Origin: Bin95 sp965215305
GTDB lineage: Bacteria; Pseudomonadota; Alphaproteobacteria; Bin95
Assembly: GCA_965215305.1 (NCBI GenBank)
Contig: OZ244041.1
Span: 186,001-250,000, forward strand
Direction of reading: 5' to 3'
DNA length: 64,000 bases
The notes below the pieces were generated by a model. That model did no database searches, was not told the origin of the DNA, and saw only the letters and a program-made list of their open reading frames with translations. Positions 51,502 to 60,356 of this stretch are shown here, piece by piece (positions within the stretch are counted from its first letter, which is position 1; each line of letters begins with the position of its first letter). Position numbers and translations under genes: made by a program.

Positions 51502-52653
51502 ATGGAACGGGCCGAGCAGATCAGGGTCGGGCGGAGGCTGCTCGCGCATCTCGACGCGAAGTCCACCGACCGCACCGATGAGGTGTTCCGCCTGGGTGTG
51601 GAGGATTACACCTGCCGCAACCAGCTCGCCTCGGAGAAGCAGGCCTTCTTCCGTCGCATGCCGCTTGCCATCGGCCTCTCCTGCCTGCTGCCGGAACCGG
51701 GGGATTTTCTTGCCCACGACCATTCCGGCGACCCGCTGCTTTTCGTCCGCCAGCGGGACGGCAGCCTTCGCGGCTTCCTGAATGTGTGCCGCCACAGGGG
51801 CGCCAAGCTCGCCCAGGGCTGCGGCCATGCCTCTGCTTTCTCCTGCCCCTACCACGCCTGGACCTACGGGCTCGACGGCAAGCTGCTGTCGCGGCCGGAC
51901 GAGCAGTCCTTTTCCGGCGTAGAGAAAGCAACCAGCGGCCTCGTCCAAATCCCCTGCGTCGAACGCGACGGCATCATCTGGGCGTCGGCGACGCCGGGCG
52001 GTGCGCTCGATCTCGATGCGCATCTGGGGCCGGTCGCGAACGATCTCGCCGCCTACGGCCTTGCCGGCTACCACCATTACGAGACGCGCCAGCGCAGCCA
52101 GGCGTTCAACTGGAAGCTGCTGGTGGACACCTTCCTCGAGACCTACCACCTCTCGACGCTGCACACCGAAACGATCCACCCGATCATCCACACCAATCTC
52201 TGCGCCTTCGACGCGATGGGCCGGCATCTGCGCATGACCGGCGCGCGCAGGACCATCGAGGACATGCGCGGGCAGGCGGAAGCAGACTGGGACGTGATCC
52301 GGCACACCGTCATCGTCTATGTGCTGTTCCCCAACACGGTCTTCATCGTCCAGGGCGACCATATCGAGACATGGCACGCCTTCCCGGTTCCGGGCGACCC
52401 GGACCGCTGCAACATGCGGATTTCCCTCTACACGCCGGAACCGCCGCTGACCGACAGCGCGCGCCGGCACTGGGACAATAATTTCGACCTCCTGATGCGC
52501 ACCGTGGAGGGGGAAGACTTTCCCGTGGGCGAGGACATGCAGCGCGGCTTCCATTCCCCGGCGCAGAGCCACATCACCTTCGGGCGCAATGAGCCGGCGC
52601 TGGCCCATTTCCACGCTCAGGTAAGGGACGCACTCGGACTCGAGGCAGCCTGA
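51502..52653 (+). CDS. Rieske oxygenase, single-component alpha type with a bridging Glu
   Basis: The 383-residue oxygenase binds a Rieske cluster through Cys96, His98, Cys115 and His118 (VCRHRGAKLAQG, SCPYHAWTY). The iron site is LETYHLSTLH, with His216 and His221, and the usual Asp linking the two centres replaced by Glu213. A Glu in that place is known in carnitine/gamma-butyrobetaine-type oxygenases such as CntA. No beta subunit follows. AGTGGAGGGG lies before the ATG. The SDR and CaiB-type CoA-transferase genes follow closely, so oxidation of a quaternary-amine or similar acid is a reasonable inference. Confidence 0.88.
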   Translation: MERAEQIRVGRRLLAHLDAKSTDRTDEVFRLGVEDYTCRNQLASEKQAFFRRMPLAIGLSCLLPEPGDFLAHDHSGDPLLFVRQRDGSLRGFLNVCRHRGAKLAQGCGHASAFSCPYHAWTYGLDGKLLSRPDEQSFSGVEKATSGLVQIPCVERDGIIWASATPGGALDLDAHLGPVANDLAAYGLAGYHHYETRQRSQAFNWKLLVDTFLETYHLSTLHTETIHPIIHTNLCAFDAMGRHLRMTGARRTIEDMRGQAEADWDVIRHTVIVYVLFPNTVFIVQGDHIETWHAFPVPGDPDRCNMRISLYTPEPPLTDSARRHWDNNFDLLMRTVEGEDFPVGEDMQRGFHSPAQSHITFGRNEPALAHFHAQVRDALGLEAA

Positions 52654-52657
52654 CAGG

Positions 52658-53545
52658 ATGACTGACGGCCCGCCGGCATACGGCCATGACGAGCGCATGT
52701 TCGACTGGCCGACGGTCTATCGCGAAGACCTGTTCCAGGGCGAGACGGCGCTGGTCTCCGGCGGCGGCAGCGGGCTTGGCAAGGCGACGGCCATCCTGTT
52801 CGCGCGGCTCGGCGCAAGGGTGGTCGTCATCGGGCGCGACCGGGAGAAGCTCGATGCGCTGGAGGCGCTGTTTCGCAAGCGCGGCCTCGCCCTCGATGCG
52901 GCGGTCTGCAACATCCGCGATCCGGATGCGGTGGGCGCGCTTCTGGAGCGGGTGTTCGACGAGTACGGCCGGCTGGACCATCTCGTCAACAATGCCGGCG
53001 GCCAGTTCGCGCAGGACGCCATCGACTTCTCGGTCAAGGGCTGGCGAGCCGTCATCGACACCAATCTGAACGGCACCTGGTGGATGATGCAGACCGCCGC
53101 CCGCCTCTGGCGCGAGCGGGGCGAACGCGGCTCCATCGTCAATGTGGTGGCTGACATCTGGCGCGGCATACCCGGCGTGGCGCACACGACCGCAGCGCGC
53201 GCGGGCGTGGTCTATCTCTCCAAGACGGTGGCGGTCGAGTGGGCGCCGCTGAGCATCCGCGTGAATTGCGTGGCGCCCGGCTGCTGCGAAACGACCGCCT
53301 TCGGGCGCTACCCGGCGTCGGGAGCCGCGACCTTCGCCCAGTCCAACCCGATGCTGCGCGCCGGCGACGAATGGGATGTGGCGGAGGCGATCGCCTATCT
53401 TGCCGCGCCGTCCGGCAAATTCATCACCGGCGAGGTGGTGACGGTGGATGGCGGCCAGCAGCTCTGGGGCGATCCCTGGGCGTTCGGCAGGCCGTCCTGG
53501 TTCGAACTCGACTATGCGGGCGCCGGTCGGGAGGACGGGCTGTGA
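52658..53545 (+). CDS. SDR family enoyl-CoA reductase-like protein
   Basis: The 295-residue Rossmann enzyme has the cofactor loop SGGGSGLGKATA and NNAGGQFAQD. The usual YxxxK catalytic pair is missing. In its place is HTTAARAGVVYLSKTVAVEW, the same arrangement as in trans-2-enoyl-CoA and 2,4-dienoyl-CoA reductases (PECR type). The VTVDGGQQLWGDPW C-terminus also fits. It begins four bases after the Rieske gene and its stop overlaps the CoA-transferase start as GTGA, so it likely works on a CoA ester made by that neighbour. Confidence 0.87.
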   Translation: MTDGPPAYGHDERMFDWPTVYREDLFQGETALVSGGGSGLGKATAILFARLGARVVVIGRDREKLDALEALFRKRGLALDAAVCNIRDPDAVGALLERVFDEYGRLDHLVNNAGGQFAQDAIDFSVKGWRAVIDTNLNGTWWMMQTAARLWRERGERGSIVNVVADIWRGIPGVAHTTAARAGVVYLSKTVAVEWAPLSIRVNCVAPGCCETTAFGRYPASGAATFAQSNPMLRAGDEWDVAEAIAYLAAPSGKFITGEVVTVDGGQQLWGDPWAFGRPSWFELDYAGAGREDGL

Positions 53546-54729
53546 CAGCGCCGATGGAAGGCATAAGGGTCCTTGACCTCACCTCCGTGCTGTTCGGCCC
53601 CTATTGCACCATGCTGCTGGGCGACATGGGCGCCGATGTCGTCAAGATCGAGGCGCCCGCCGGCGACACCACCCGCAAGACCGGGCCGGGGCGCAATCCG
53701 GGCATGGCGGCCTTCTTCCTGATCTGCAACCGCAACAAGCGCAGCATCTGCCTCGACCTCAAGCATGAGGGCGCGCGCGCGGCGCTCTGGCGGCTGGTGG
53801 ACGGGGCCGATGTGTTCATCCACTCGATCCGGCCGCAGGCCATCCGCCGCCTCGGCTTCGGGCCGGAGGCGGTCAGGGCGCGCAACCCGCGCATCGTCTA
53901 TGCGGGCCTGCACGGCTTTTCCGAAAAGGGCCCCTATGCCGGCAGGCCGGCCTATGACGACATCATCCAGGGCGGCTCGGGCCTGGCGGCGCTGATGGAG
54001 CCGCTGGCGGGCGAGCCGCGTTTCACGCCGATGGTAGCCGCCGACAAGACCTGCGGGTTGATGGCGGCCTGGGCCGTGGCGGCAGCCCTGCTGCACCGGG
54101 AGCGGACCGGAGAGGGCCAGGTCGTTGAGGTGCCGATGTTCGAGGCCATGGCGCATTTCAACACCATGGAGCATCTCTACGGCCATGTGTTCGACCCGCC
54201 GCTCGCGCCGATGGGCTATCCGCGCGTGCTGGCGCGCTGGCGCAAGCCCTACCCCACGGCGGACGGCCATCTGAACGTGCTCGCCTATAATGACGGCCAG
54301 TGGCGGCGTTTCGTCGAGGCGGCGGGCCGGCCGGAACTGGCGGACGACCCGCTCTATGCCGATCTGGGCGCCCGCACGGAGAATGTCGAGGCGCTTTACG
54401 CGGTCGTCGGCGACATCCTCTCGACGCGGACGACGGAAGAATGGGTGGAACTGCTGGAGCGGCTGGAAATCCCCTATATGCGCGTGAACGCGCTGGAGGA
54501 CCTGCCAGAGGACCCGCATCTCCAGGCAGTCGGCTTCTTCCGCCATATGGAGCATCCCACGGAAGGTCCCATCGTCCAGCCCGACTTCCCGGTGCGCTTC
54601 GAGAAGAGCGCCCATGTCTATGCCCGCCACGCGCCCCGCCTCGGCCAGCATACGGCCGAACTGCTGGCGGAGGCCGGCTATGGAGCGGAGGAGATCGAGG
54701 CGCTCAAGGCCGCTGGGGCAGCCATTTGA
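53542..54729 (+). CDS. CaiB/BaiF family (type III) CoA-transferase
   Basis: The 395-residue enzyme has the family N-terminus IRVLDLTSVLFGPYCTMLLG, GADVVKIEAPAGDTTR, NRNKRSICLDLKHEGAR, and the catalytic Asp area ADKTCGLMAAWAVAAALL/EVPMFEAMAHFNTMEH. In many members the Asp follows a V-D-x-S/A motif; here EVPMFEAM replaces it with Glu or Met, so the catalytic residue should be checked by alignment. GTG 53542 overlaps the SDR stop and has GGGAGGA upstream. It ends the Rieske/SDR/CoA-transferase operon. Confidence 0.9.
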   Translation: MTAPMEGIRVLDLTSVLFGPYCTMLLGDMGADVVKIEAPAGDTTRKTGPGRNPGMAAFFLICNRNKRSICLDLKHEGARAALWRLVDGADVFIHSIRPQAIRRLGFGPEAVRARNPRIVYAGLHGFSEKGPYAGRPAYDDIIQGGSGLAALMEPLAGEPRFTPMVAADKTCGLMAAWAVAAALLHRERTGEGQVVEVPMFEAMAHFNTMEHLYGHVFDPPLAPMGYPRVLARWRKPYPTADGHLNVLAYNDGQWRRFVEAAGRPELADDPLYADLGARTENVEALYAVVGDILSTRTTEEWVELLERLEIPYMRVNALEDLPEDPHLQAVGFFRHMEHPTEGPIVQPDFPVRFEKSAHVYARHAPRLGQHTAELLAEAGYGAEEIEALKAAGAAI

Positions 54730-54809
54730 GCGCGCGGCTTGCATGAGGTTCCGCAGCCGCTAGGTTGACCGGATACGAAACGGCGCGCCGGGCGGCGGGT
54801 TCGACGGAG

Positions 54810-56183
54810 ATGACGGCAAACACCGACAAGGGACGCGGCCCCGATCTGGAGAGGCTTCGGGAATTTGTCTCGGAGCGGGACCGTAACGCGGCGTGGTTCT
54901 TCGTCGGTCGAGCGGCGGAGATCGACGAGATCGAGGAGACCTGCGCGCTCGCATTCCGCCGCTTCCGGGAAGGAAAAGCGCTGGCGGGGACGACACGCCT
55001 CTTCCAGGGCGCGCCCGGCGCTGGCAAGACCGCCCTGCTCAAGCATCTCCAGGAAAGGTGGGCGCAGTCAGGCGACGGCAAGCCGTGTCCGCTGTTGGTG
55101 GACCGCCCAATGCTGGCTGATCCGGCGGCACTTGTGCTCTCCATTGCCGAATTGATCGACCCGGAAAAGGCACAACGGTTCCGCCAAACGGTGACGCGCG
55201 GTCGGGCAGCTATTGTCGGACTCGGCCCGCTGAGCGGGAGCGGGACACAGGCGACAGCGACAGCGCCGCCACTCGCCGGCCTTTCCGAGCTCCGCCGGAT
55301 GTTTCCGCCTGCGGATTGGGACCGGCCGGTCTGCCTCATGGTAGACGAAATCCAGAACCTGGACCCAACAGAGGGAAAGACGCTGGAATCCCTGCATCTT
55401 GCCGTGGACGGCCTTCCGATTGTGCCGGTGCTTGCCGGCCTGTCCAGTTCGCAGGCAGCACTTGCCAGGCGAGGGAGAATTTCCCGGCTCTCCAGGGGTG
55501 CCGTGCACACGCTCGGTTGCCTTGAGACGGGACAGACAGCAGAAGCCGTGCAGCGGATGCTGGCCTGCTTCCGCATCGAGGCGCAGGACAGGGATGCTGA
55601 GCGTTGGTCGGACCTGCTGGAGGGCATTTCGGACCGCTGGCCCCAGCACTTGCAAAACGCCTTGAGCGCATTCGGTGAAGGGCTCCTTGAGGTCGGCGGC
55701 GCGCTTGCTGCAGTCGATGAAAGAACGGTGATCGACCGCGCCGGGGCATGGCGGTTGGAAACCTACATGCTGCGCAGAAGCCCGGAGATGCGGGGCGCCG
55801 TCATCCTTGTGGGCCACGTCATGGCGGCGGTACGGAATGGCGGGCTTTACAGGCACGAGATCGTCGATACCATTCGCGCCCGCATCCGCGACAGGCCCGA
55901 AGGCAGCAGCGCCAGGCGTTTGCCCGAAGGCATTTCGCCGGAAGACTTCCTCGAGCACCTCGTGCACAGGGGCGCATTGCAGGAGGGCGGGGACGACAAG
56001 CTGGTCTGCCCGATTCCCAGTTTCCGCGCCTTCCTGGTCGCAGAGGCCGTCCGCATCATGTTCGATGAAACGGGAGGGTTCGTGCTCGAAGGTATCGGAG
56101 AACACGCGGCAACCGAACACGATCTCCGCCTTCTGGACGAGCTGGTCCGGGAACCCGACATCCTGGATCCCCGGGCAGAGTGA
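54810..56183 (+). CDS. Orphan AAA-type ATPase
   Basis: The 457-residue protein has Walker A GAPGAGKT, Walker B VCLMVDEIQNL, and sensor-like LAGLSSSQAALARRG with conserved Arg residues. The C-terminal half has a helical region (RAGAWRLETYMLRRSPEMRG) with a winged-helix-like tail (GISPEDFLEHLVHRGALQEG). The layout resembles phage/plasmid or STAND-type ATPases of unknown role. ATG 54810 follows GACGGAG closely; a TTG at 54765 would add 15 residues. It stands alone between catabolic genes, with no helicase, protease or toxin partner. A mobile or defence origin is possible but unsupported. Confidence 0.75.
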   Translation: MTANTDKGRGPDLERLREFVSERDRNAAWFFVGRAAEIDEIEETCALAFRRFREGKALAGTTRLFQGAPGAGKTALLKHLQERWAQSGDGKPCPLLVDRPMLADPAALVLSIAELIDPEKAQRFRQTVTRGRAAIVGLGPLSGSGTQATATAPPLAGLSELRRMFPPADWDRPVCLMVDEIQNLDPTEGKTLESLHLAVDGLPIVPVLAGLSSSQAALARRGRISRLSRGAVHTLGCLETGQTAEAVQRMLACFRIEAQDRDAERWSDLLEGISDRWPQHLQNALSAFGEGLLEVGGALAAVDERTVIDRAGAWRLETYMLRRSPEMRGAVILVGHVMAAVRNGGLYRHEIVDTIRARIRDRPEGSSARRLPEGISPEDFLEHLVHRGALQEGGDDKLVCPIPSFRAFLVAEAVRIMFDETGGFVLEGIGEHAATEHDLRLLDELVREPDILDPRAE

Positions 56184-56234
56184 TAGGCCCGGCCCGCCAC
56201 CAAACCTTTCCGAAGCACAAGGAACACCAGACCC

Positions 56235-56693
56235 ATGCGCACAGTCGGCCTCGGCCTGCACTGGGACGAACTCGAGGTCGGGGAGCGGTTCCGTACCATC
56301 AACCGCACCGTGACCGAAGCGGACCTCGTCAATTTCATCAATGCCTGCGGCATGGTGGAAATGATCTTCACCGACACGACCTATGCCGGCCAGGGCGCCA
56401 TCGCCGGGGCGCGGCCGGTGCCGGGCGCGCTCTGCTACACCTTCGCCGAGGGGCTGCTGGTGCAATCGACCATGCAGCATACCGGGCTCGCCATGCTGGA
56501 AACCGAACTCAAGGTGCTCGGACCCACCAATGTCGGCGATACCATCCATGTCGAGGTCGAGGTGCTGCATGTGCGGGCCACTAGCAAAGGCAATCGCGGC
56601 ATCGTGAAGACGAGGAACGATGTGGTGAACCAGCGCGGCGAGACGGTGGTGAGCTACAAGGCCGTGCGCATGATGAAGGGCCGCGAGAATTGA
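56235..56693 (+). CDS. MaoC-like hotdog-fold protein
   Basis: The 152-residue protein resembles R-specific enoyl-CoA hydratases: the N-terminus GLHWDELEVGERFRTINRTV, and the hotdog helix around ITEADLVNFINACG. The usual catalytic D-x-N-P-x-H motif in that helix reads GMVEMIFTD here, so Asp and His appear replaced. It may be an inactive or differently acting member (acyl-CoA binding, thioesterase-like). Its stop overlaps the TTG start of the NUDIX gene as TTGA. Confidence 0.82.
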   Translation: MRTVGLGLHWDELEVGERFRTINRTVTEADLVNFINACGMVEMIFTDTTYAGQGAIAGARPVPGALCYTFAEGLLVQSTMQHTGLAMLETELKVLGPTNVGDTIHVEVEVLHVRATSKGNRGIVKTRNDVVNQRGETVVSYKAVRMMKGREN

Positions 56694-57511
56694 GCCGCGA
56701 ACCCGTCGAAGCGCGTCTCGCCGCCACGCTCATGCTCGGCCGGGACGGGCCGGGCGGCATCGAGGTCTTCATGGTGGTGCGCCACCACCGCATCGATTTC
56801 GCTACCGGCGCGCTGGTCTTTCCCGGCGGCAAGGTCGAGGACGCGGACCGTGATCCCCGCCTTCGCACCCGCTGCCGGGGCGGCGACGCACTCTCCGACG
56901 CGGCGCTGGCCATCCGCACGGCCTGCGTGCGTGAGGCCTTCGAGGAGGCGGGCGTGCTGCTCGCCCGCGAGCGGGGCGGTGAGGATTTCATCGGCCCCGA
57001 GCGGCTGGCGGCGCTCCGCGAGCGCTGGCGCCTCGCGCTGGAGCAGGACCGCGCCGCCATGGCCGAGATGGCGGAGGCCGAGGACCTGGAATTCGCGACC
57101 GACGCACTCACCCGCTTTGCGCACTGGGTGACGCCCGCGCATATGCCGAAGCGCTTCGACACGCATTTCTATCTGGCCGAGGCGCCGCCCGCGCAGGTCC
57201 GGGCCGCCGCGCATGACGGGCGCGAATCGGTCGATTCGGTCTGGATTTCCTGGGACGCCCTCCGGCAGGGGCAGGCGGACGGCCGCTACACCGTGCTCTT
57301 CCCCACCAGGCTCAACATGGAGAAGCTGGCGCGCGCCGGCACCATTGCCGAGGCGCGCGCCGCGGCCGCGGCGGCGGCGGTCGTGCCCGTGCTGCCGGAA
57401 GTGGAATTCGTGGATGGCGGGCGGATCATGCGCATCCCCGCCGAAGCCGGCTACGGCCGCTCCGAATTCCGCATCCAGGGCGACCCCGGCGGCGACGCGC
57501 GGCCCGCCTGA
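56690..57511 (+). CDS. NUDIX hydrolase
   Basis: The 273-residue protein contains a NUDIX box with a spacer: GGKVEDADRD and RTACVREAFEEAGVLL, where the glutamates bind magnesium. This long-spacer form is seen in NUDT7/NUDT19-type CoA and nucleoside-diphosphate hydrolases, which suits the neighbouring acyl-CoA enzymes. It begins at TTG 56690, coupled to the MaoC-like stop. A C-terminal domain of about 110 residues follows. The substrate is inferred only. Confidence 0.85.
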   Translation: MSREPVEARLAATLMLGRDGPGGIEVFMVVRHHRIDFATGALVFPGGKVEDADRDPRLRTRCRGGDALSDAALAIRTACVREAFEEAGVLLARERGGEDFIGPERLAALRERWRLALEQDRAAMAEMAEAEDLEFATDALTRFAHWVTPAHMPKRFDTHFYLAEAPPAQVRAAAHDGRESVDSVWISWDALRQGQADGRYTVLFPTRLNMEKLARAGTIAEARAAAAAAAVVPVLPEVEFVDGGRIMRIPAEAGYGRSEFRIQGDPGGDARPA

Positions 57512-57593
57512 CGCGCCCGGTCTGCATTTCGCAGGCAGGGTCCTTGTGGCAGAGTGGGGCCGGGCAATCGAGGGCATGCAGGAGGGCCGGGAG

Positions 57594-57956
57594 ATGTTCG
57601 ACAAGGGTCATCTGGAGTTCCACAGCGTCGATCTGGACGCGGGCTGGGAAGTGCCGGAGGGCTATCCGGCCGGCATAGAGCAGAAAATCCTGGCCGGCGG
57701 CCTTGACGAAGCCGCGGGCAAGGGCAACCGCTCACGCCTGCTGCGCTTTGCGCCGGGCGCCTTCACCACCGAACCGTTCGTGCATGACTACTGGGAGGAG
57801 GTCTATCTGCTCTCGGGCGACCTTGTGGTCGGGACCAGGGACGATGCCGAGGCCTTTGCGCCCAACACCTATGCCTGCCGCCCGCCCGGCGCATATCACG
57901 GGCCGTTCCGCTCCGAAGGCGGCTGCATGCTGCTCGAAATCCATTATTACGGTTAA
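57594..57956 (+). CDS. Small ChrR-like cupin protein
   Basis: The 120-residue cupin has FVHDYWEEVYLLSGDLVVGT (His and Glu metal ligands) and PPGAYHGPFRSEGGCMLLEI (second motif His). It lacks the N-terminal zinc-binding domain of the anti-sigma factor ChrR. ATG 57594 has GGAGG eight bases upstream; a further ATG at 57576 is possible. It is the last gene before a strong terminator, in the same direction as the MaoC and NUDIX genes. Its role is unknown. Confidence 0.8.
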   Translation: MFDKGHLEFHSVDLDAGWEVPEGYPAGIEQKILAGGLDEAAGKGNRSRLLRFAPGAFTTEPFVHDYWEEVYLLSGDLVVGTRDDAEAFAPNTYACRPPGAYHGPFRSEGGCMLLEIHYYG

Positions 57957-58067
57957 GACGGCAACGCGCCCTATTCGCTCCCCAATTGGCGGCCATATCG
58001 GCATTCGGCGGCGGGGCTTCCCGACTCCGGCGCCCTCATGTTCCCTCGGACTCCTCCCTGCGCCTCA

Positions 58068-58107
58068 CGGCCGGCATGGATCTTCCCTGTCCATGCCGGC
58101 CGTTTTT
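58068..58107 (+). terminator. Strong rho-independent terminator
   Basis: CGGCCGGCATGGA at 58068-58080 pairs perfectly with TCCATGCCGGCCG at 58090-58102 around a nine-base loop and is followed by five T residues. It ends the MaoC-NUDIX-cupin transcript 110 bases after the cupin stop. Only 60 bases separate it from the next gene, which therefore needs its own promoter. Confidence 0.9.
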
Positions 58108-58166
58108 CCGTGCGCCGCCCGGCAGGCTTGCATCGCCTCGTCGGGGCGGCGAAGCTCGGCGGCGTC

Positions 58167-59672
58167 ATGATTGCGCTGACCAGCTTCATCGCCTTGCACG
58201 CCCGACAAACGCCAGAGCGCGAGGCGCTCGTTTATGAGGACCTCCGGCTTGGCTACGGCGCGCTCCTGGACAATATGGCCGCGATGGCAGGCCGGCTGGC
58301 GGCCCTCGGCATCGGCCGCGGGGATGTCGTCGCGGCCTGCCTGAAGAACAGCTCCGCTTTCTACGACCTCGCTTTCGCCGCAAGCCATATCGGCGCGGTG
58401 TTCCTGCCGCTCAACTTCCGCCTCGCGGCTGACGAAATCGCCTGGATCCTCGACCATGCGGGCGCGCGGCATCTGTTCGCCGATGCGGAGCTGGACGCCG
58501 CCGCCGAGGCAGCGGAAGCGGCGCGCGTGCCTTTCACCCCGGTTGACACGGAGGCGGCGCGCGACAGCCGGCGGTTGAGCGCGGGAGCGGAGGCGCCGCC
58601 CGTGGCCGAGGCGGCGCCCGATGATGTCTTCCGCCTCATGTACACCTCCGGCACAACCGACCGGCCGAAAGGCGTGCAGCACAGCTACGCGAATTTCTAC
58701 TGGAAATGCCTGGACCAGACGGCGGCGCTCGGCGGGATGCTGGACGACCGGCTGCTGGTGGTGGGGCCGCTCTACCATGTCGGCGGCTTCGACCTGCCGG
58801 GAATCGATGTCTGGCGCCGGGGCGGCTGCATTGTGCTGCACCGCGAGGCGCGGCCCCGGGCGATCCTGGAAGCGCTGGAGGCCGAGCGCGTCACCGGCGC
58901 GTGGCTCGCGCCCACAATCACCAACAGCGTGCTTGCCGACCCGGCGCTCGGCCGCTTCGATGCAAGCGCGCTGCAATGGGTGATCGGGGGCGGCGAGCGC
59001 ACGCCCGAGTCCCGCATCCGCGAGTTCGCCGCCGCTTTTCCCGGCGCCCGCTATATCGACGCCTATGGGCTCACGGAGAGTGTCGGCGGCGACACGCTGA
59101 TGGAGGCGGGGCGCGAGCTGGAGAAGATCGGCTCCGTCGGCCGCGCAATCGCTCATGTGGAGGTGACGGTGCGCGACGAGGCGGGCCGCGCGCTCGCGCC
59201 GGGCGAGGAGGGCGAAATCTGTCTTCGGGGCCCGAAGATCACGCGCGGCTACTGGCGCGACCCGGAGCGCACGGCCGAAGCCTTTTTCGGCGACCGGCTC
59301 CGAACCGGCGATGTCGGCCATCTGGACGAAGAGGGCTTCCTCTATCTCACCGACCGGCGCAAGGACATGATCCTCTCCGGCGGCGAGAACATCGCTTCGT
59401 CGGAGATCGAGCGGGTGCTCTACGAGCACGAAGCCGTGCATGAGGCGGCGGCCATCGGCCTCGCCGACGAACGCTGGGGCGAACGGCCTGTCGCCGTTGT
59501 GGCGCTCCGCCCCGGCGCGTCGCTGACCCTGGAGGAAATGCAGCGTCATTGCCGCGCCCGGCTCGCCGGATTCAAGACGCCGAAGGAGCTGCACCTCAGG
59601 GCCGAACTGCCGCGCAACCCCTCCGGCAAGGTTCTGAAACGCCTGTTGCGCGAGGAATTGGGCAACGGTTAA
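58167..59672 (+). CDS. AMP-dependent acyl-CoA synthetase
   Basis: The 501-residue ligase activates a carboxylic acid as acyl-AMP and then acyl-CoA. FRLMYTSGTTDRPKGVQHSY is the P-loop (slightly changed at TDRPKG), YGLTESVGGD the middle motif, LRTGDVGHLDEEGFLYLTDR the adenosine Asp region, and NPSGKVLKR the catalytic Lys. The short length suits fatty-acid or benzoate-type ligases rather than acetyl-CoA synthetase. ATG 58167 was chosen as the family N-terminus; a longer frame runs through the terminator. It may make the substrate of the neighbouring hotdog and NUDIX proteins. Confidence 0.9.
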   Translation: MIALTSFIALHARQTPEREALVYEDLRLGYGALLDNMAAMAGRLAALGIGRGDVVAACLKNSSAFYDLAFAASHIGAVFLPLNFRLAADEIAWILDHAGARHLFADAELDAAAEAAEAARVPFTPVDTEAARDSRRLSAGAEAPPVAEAAPDDVFRLMYTSGTTDRPKGVQHSYANFYWKCLDQTAALGGMLDDRLLVVGPLYHVGGFDLPGIDVWRRGGCIVLHREARPRAILEALEAERVTGAWLAPTITNSVLADPALGRFDASALQWVIGGGERTPESRIREFAAAFPGARYIDAYGLTESVGGDTLMEAGRELEKIGSVGRAIAHVEVTVRDEAGRALAPGEEGEICLRGPKITRGYWRDPERTAEAFFGDRLRTGDVGHLDEEGFLYLTDRRKDMILSGGENIASSEIERVLYEHEAVHEAAAIGLADERWGERPVAVVALRPGASLTLEEMQRHCRARLAGFKTPKELHLRAELPRNPSGKVLKRLLREELGNG

Positions 59673-59713
59673 GGTAGAGTTACAGACTGGAATTCTACCC
59701 GGGGGCAACGGCG

Positions 59714-59971
59714 ATGAGCCTCAACATCAAGAACGAGGAAACCTGCCGGCTCGCCGCCGAACTGGCCCGCCTGACCGGCGAGACCAAGACCGGCGCGGTA
59801 ACCGCCGCGCTGCGGGAGCGGCTGGAGCGGGAACGGCGGGCGCGCGACATCGAGGAGCGGCGCCGCGCAATACGCGCCATTGCGGAACGTTTTGCAAAGC
59901 ATATGGGGCCCGGGCCGTCGGCGGTGGAGCATGGCGACTTCCTCTATGACGAAAAGGGCCTGCCGCGGTGA
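59714..59971 (+). CDS. vapB: VapB-type antitoxin
   Basis: The 85-residue protein begins MSLNIKNEETCRLAAELARL, the N-terminal ribbon-helix-helix/AbrB-like region of Rv0623-type VapB antitoxins, and has TGETKTGAVTAALRERLERE as a DNA-binding helix set. It represses its own operon and binds the VapC toxin through its C-terminal part. The vapC start overlaps its stop as GTGA. Both genes lie downstream of an unrelated ligase gene. Confidence 0.87.
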   Translation: MSLNIKNEETCRLAAELARLTGETKTGAVTAALRERLERERRARDIEERRRAIRAIAERFAKHMGPGPSAVEHGDFLYDEKGLPR

Positions 59972-60354
59972 TCGTCGATAGTTCGGCCCTGCTTGCCGTC
60001 CTGAACCGCGAGCCTGACGGAGAACGCTTTGAGGAGACGATCGCCGCCGCCTCCGAATGCCGCATGTCGGTCGCCAATATTCTGGAGACTTGCATCGTTG
60101 CGGAAAGCCGCGGCGGTGCGGCTGGAGCGCATGATCTCGACGCTCTTCTGGCGCGCGCCGGGATCGAGCCCGTGCCGGTGACGGTGGAGCAGTTGAAGGC
60201 GGCCCGGCAGGCCTGGCGGCGCTACGGCAGGGGCAACCACCCGGCCGCGCTGAATTTCGGCGATTGCTTCGCCTATGCGCTTGCCAGCGTCACGGGCGAG
60301 CCGCTGCTGTTCAAGGGCGAAGACTTTTCGCAGACCGACATCCGGGCCGCATAG
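59968..60354 (+). CDS. vapC: VapC-type PIN-domain ribonuclease toxin
   Basis: The 128-residue protein has the PIN motifs: Asp in MIVDSSALLAVL, Glu in NILETCIV, and Asp in LNFGDCFAYALA with a final Asp in FSQTDIRAA. These acidic residues bind magnesium for RNA cleavage. It starts at GTG 59968, within the vapB stop. Together with vapB this is a complete toxin-antitoxin pair; its target RNA is unknown. Confidence 0.9.
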   Translation: MIVDSSALLAVLNREPDGERFEETIAAASECRMSVANILETCIVAESRGGAAGAHDLDALLARAGIEPVPVTVEQLKAARQAWRRYGRGNHPAALNFGDCFAYALASVTGEPLLFKGEDFSQTDIRAA

Positions 60355-60356
60355 GC

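Noticed and set aside
59714..60354. VapBC as part of a larger mobile island
   Set aside because: Base composition looks like the flanks and no integrase, repeat or tRNA site is visible nearby.
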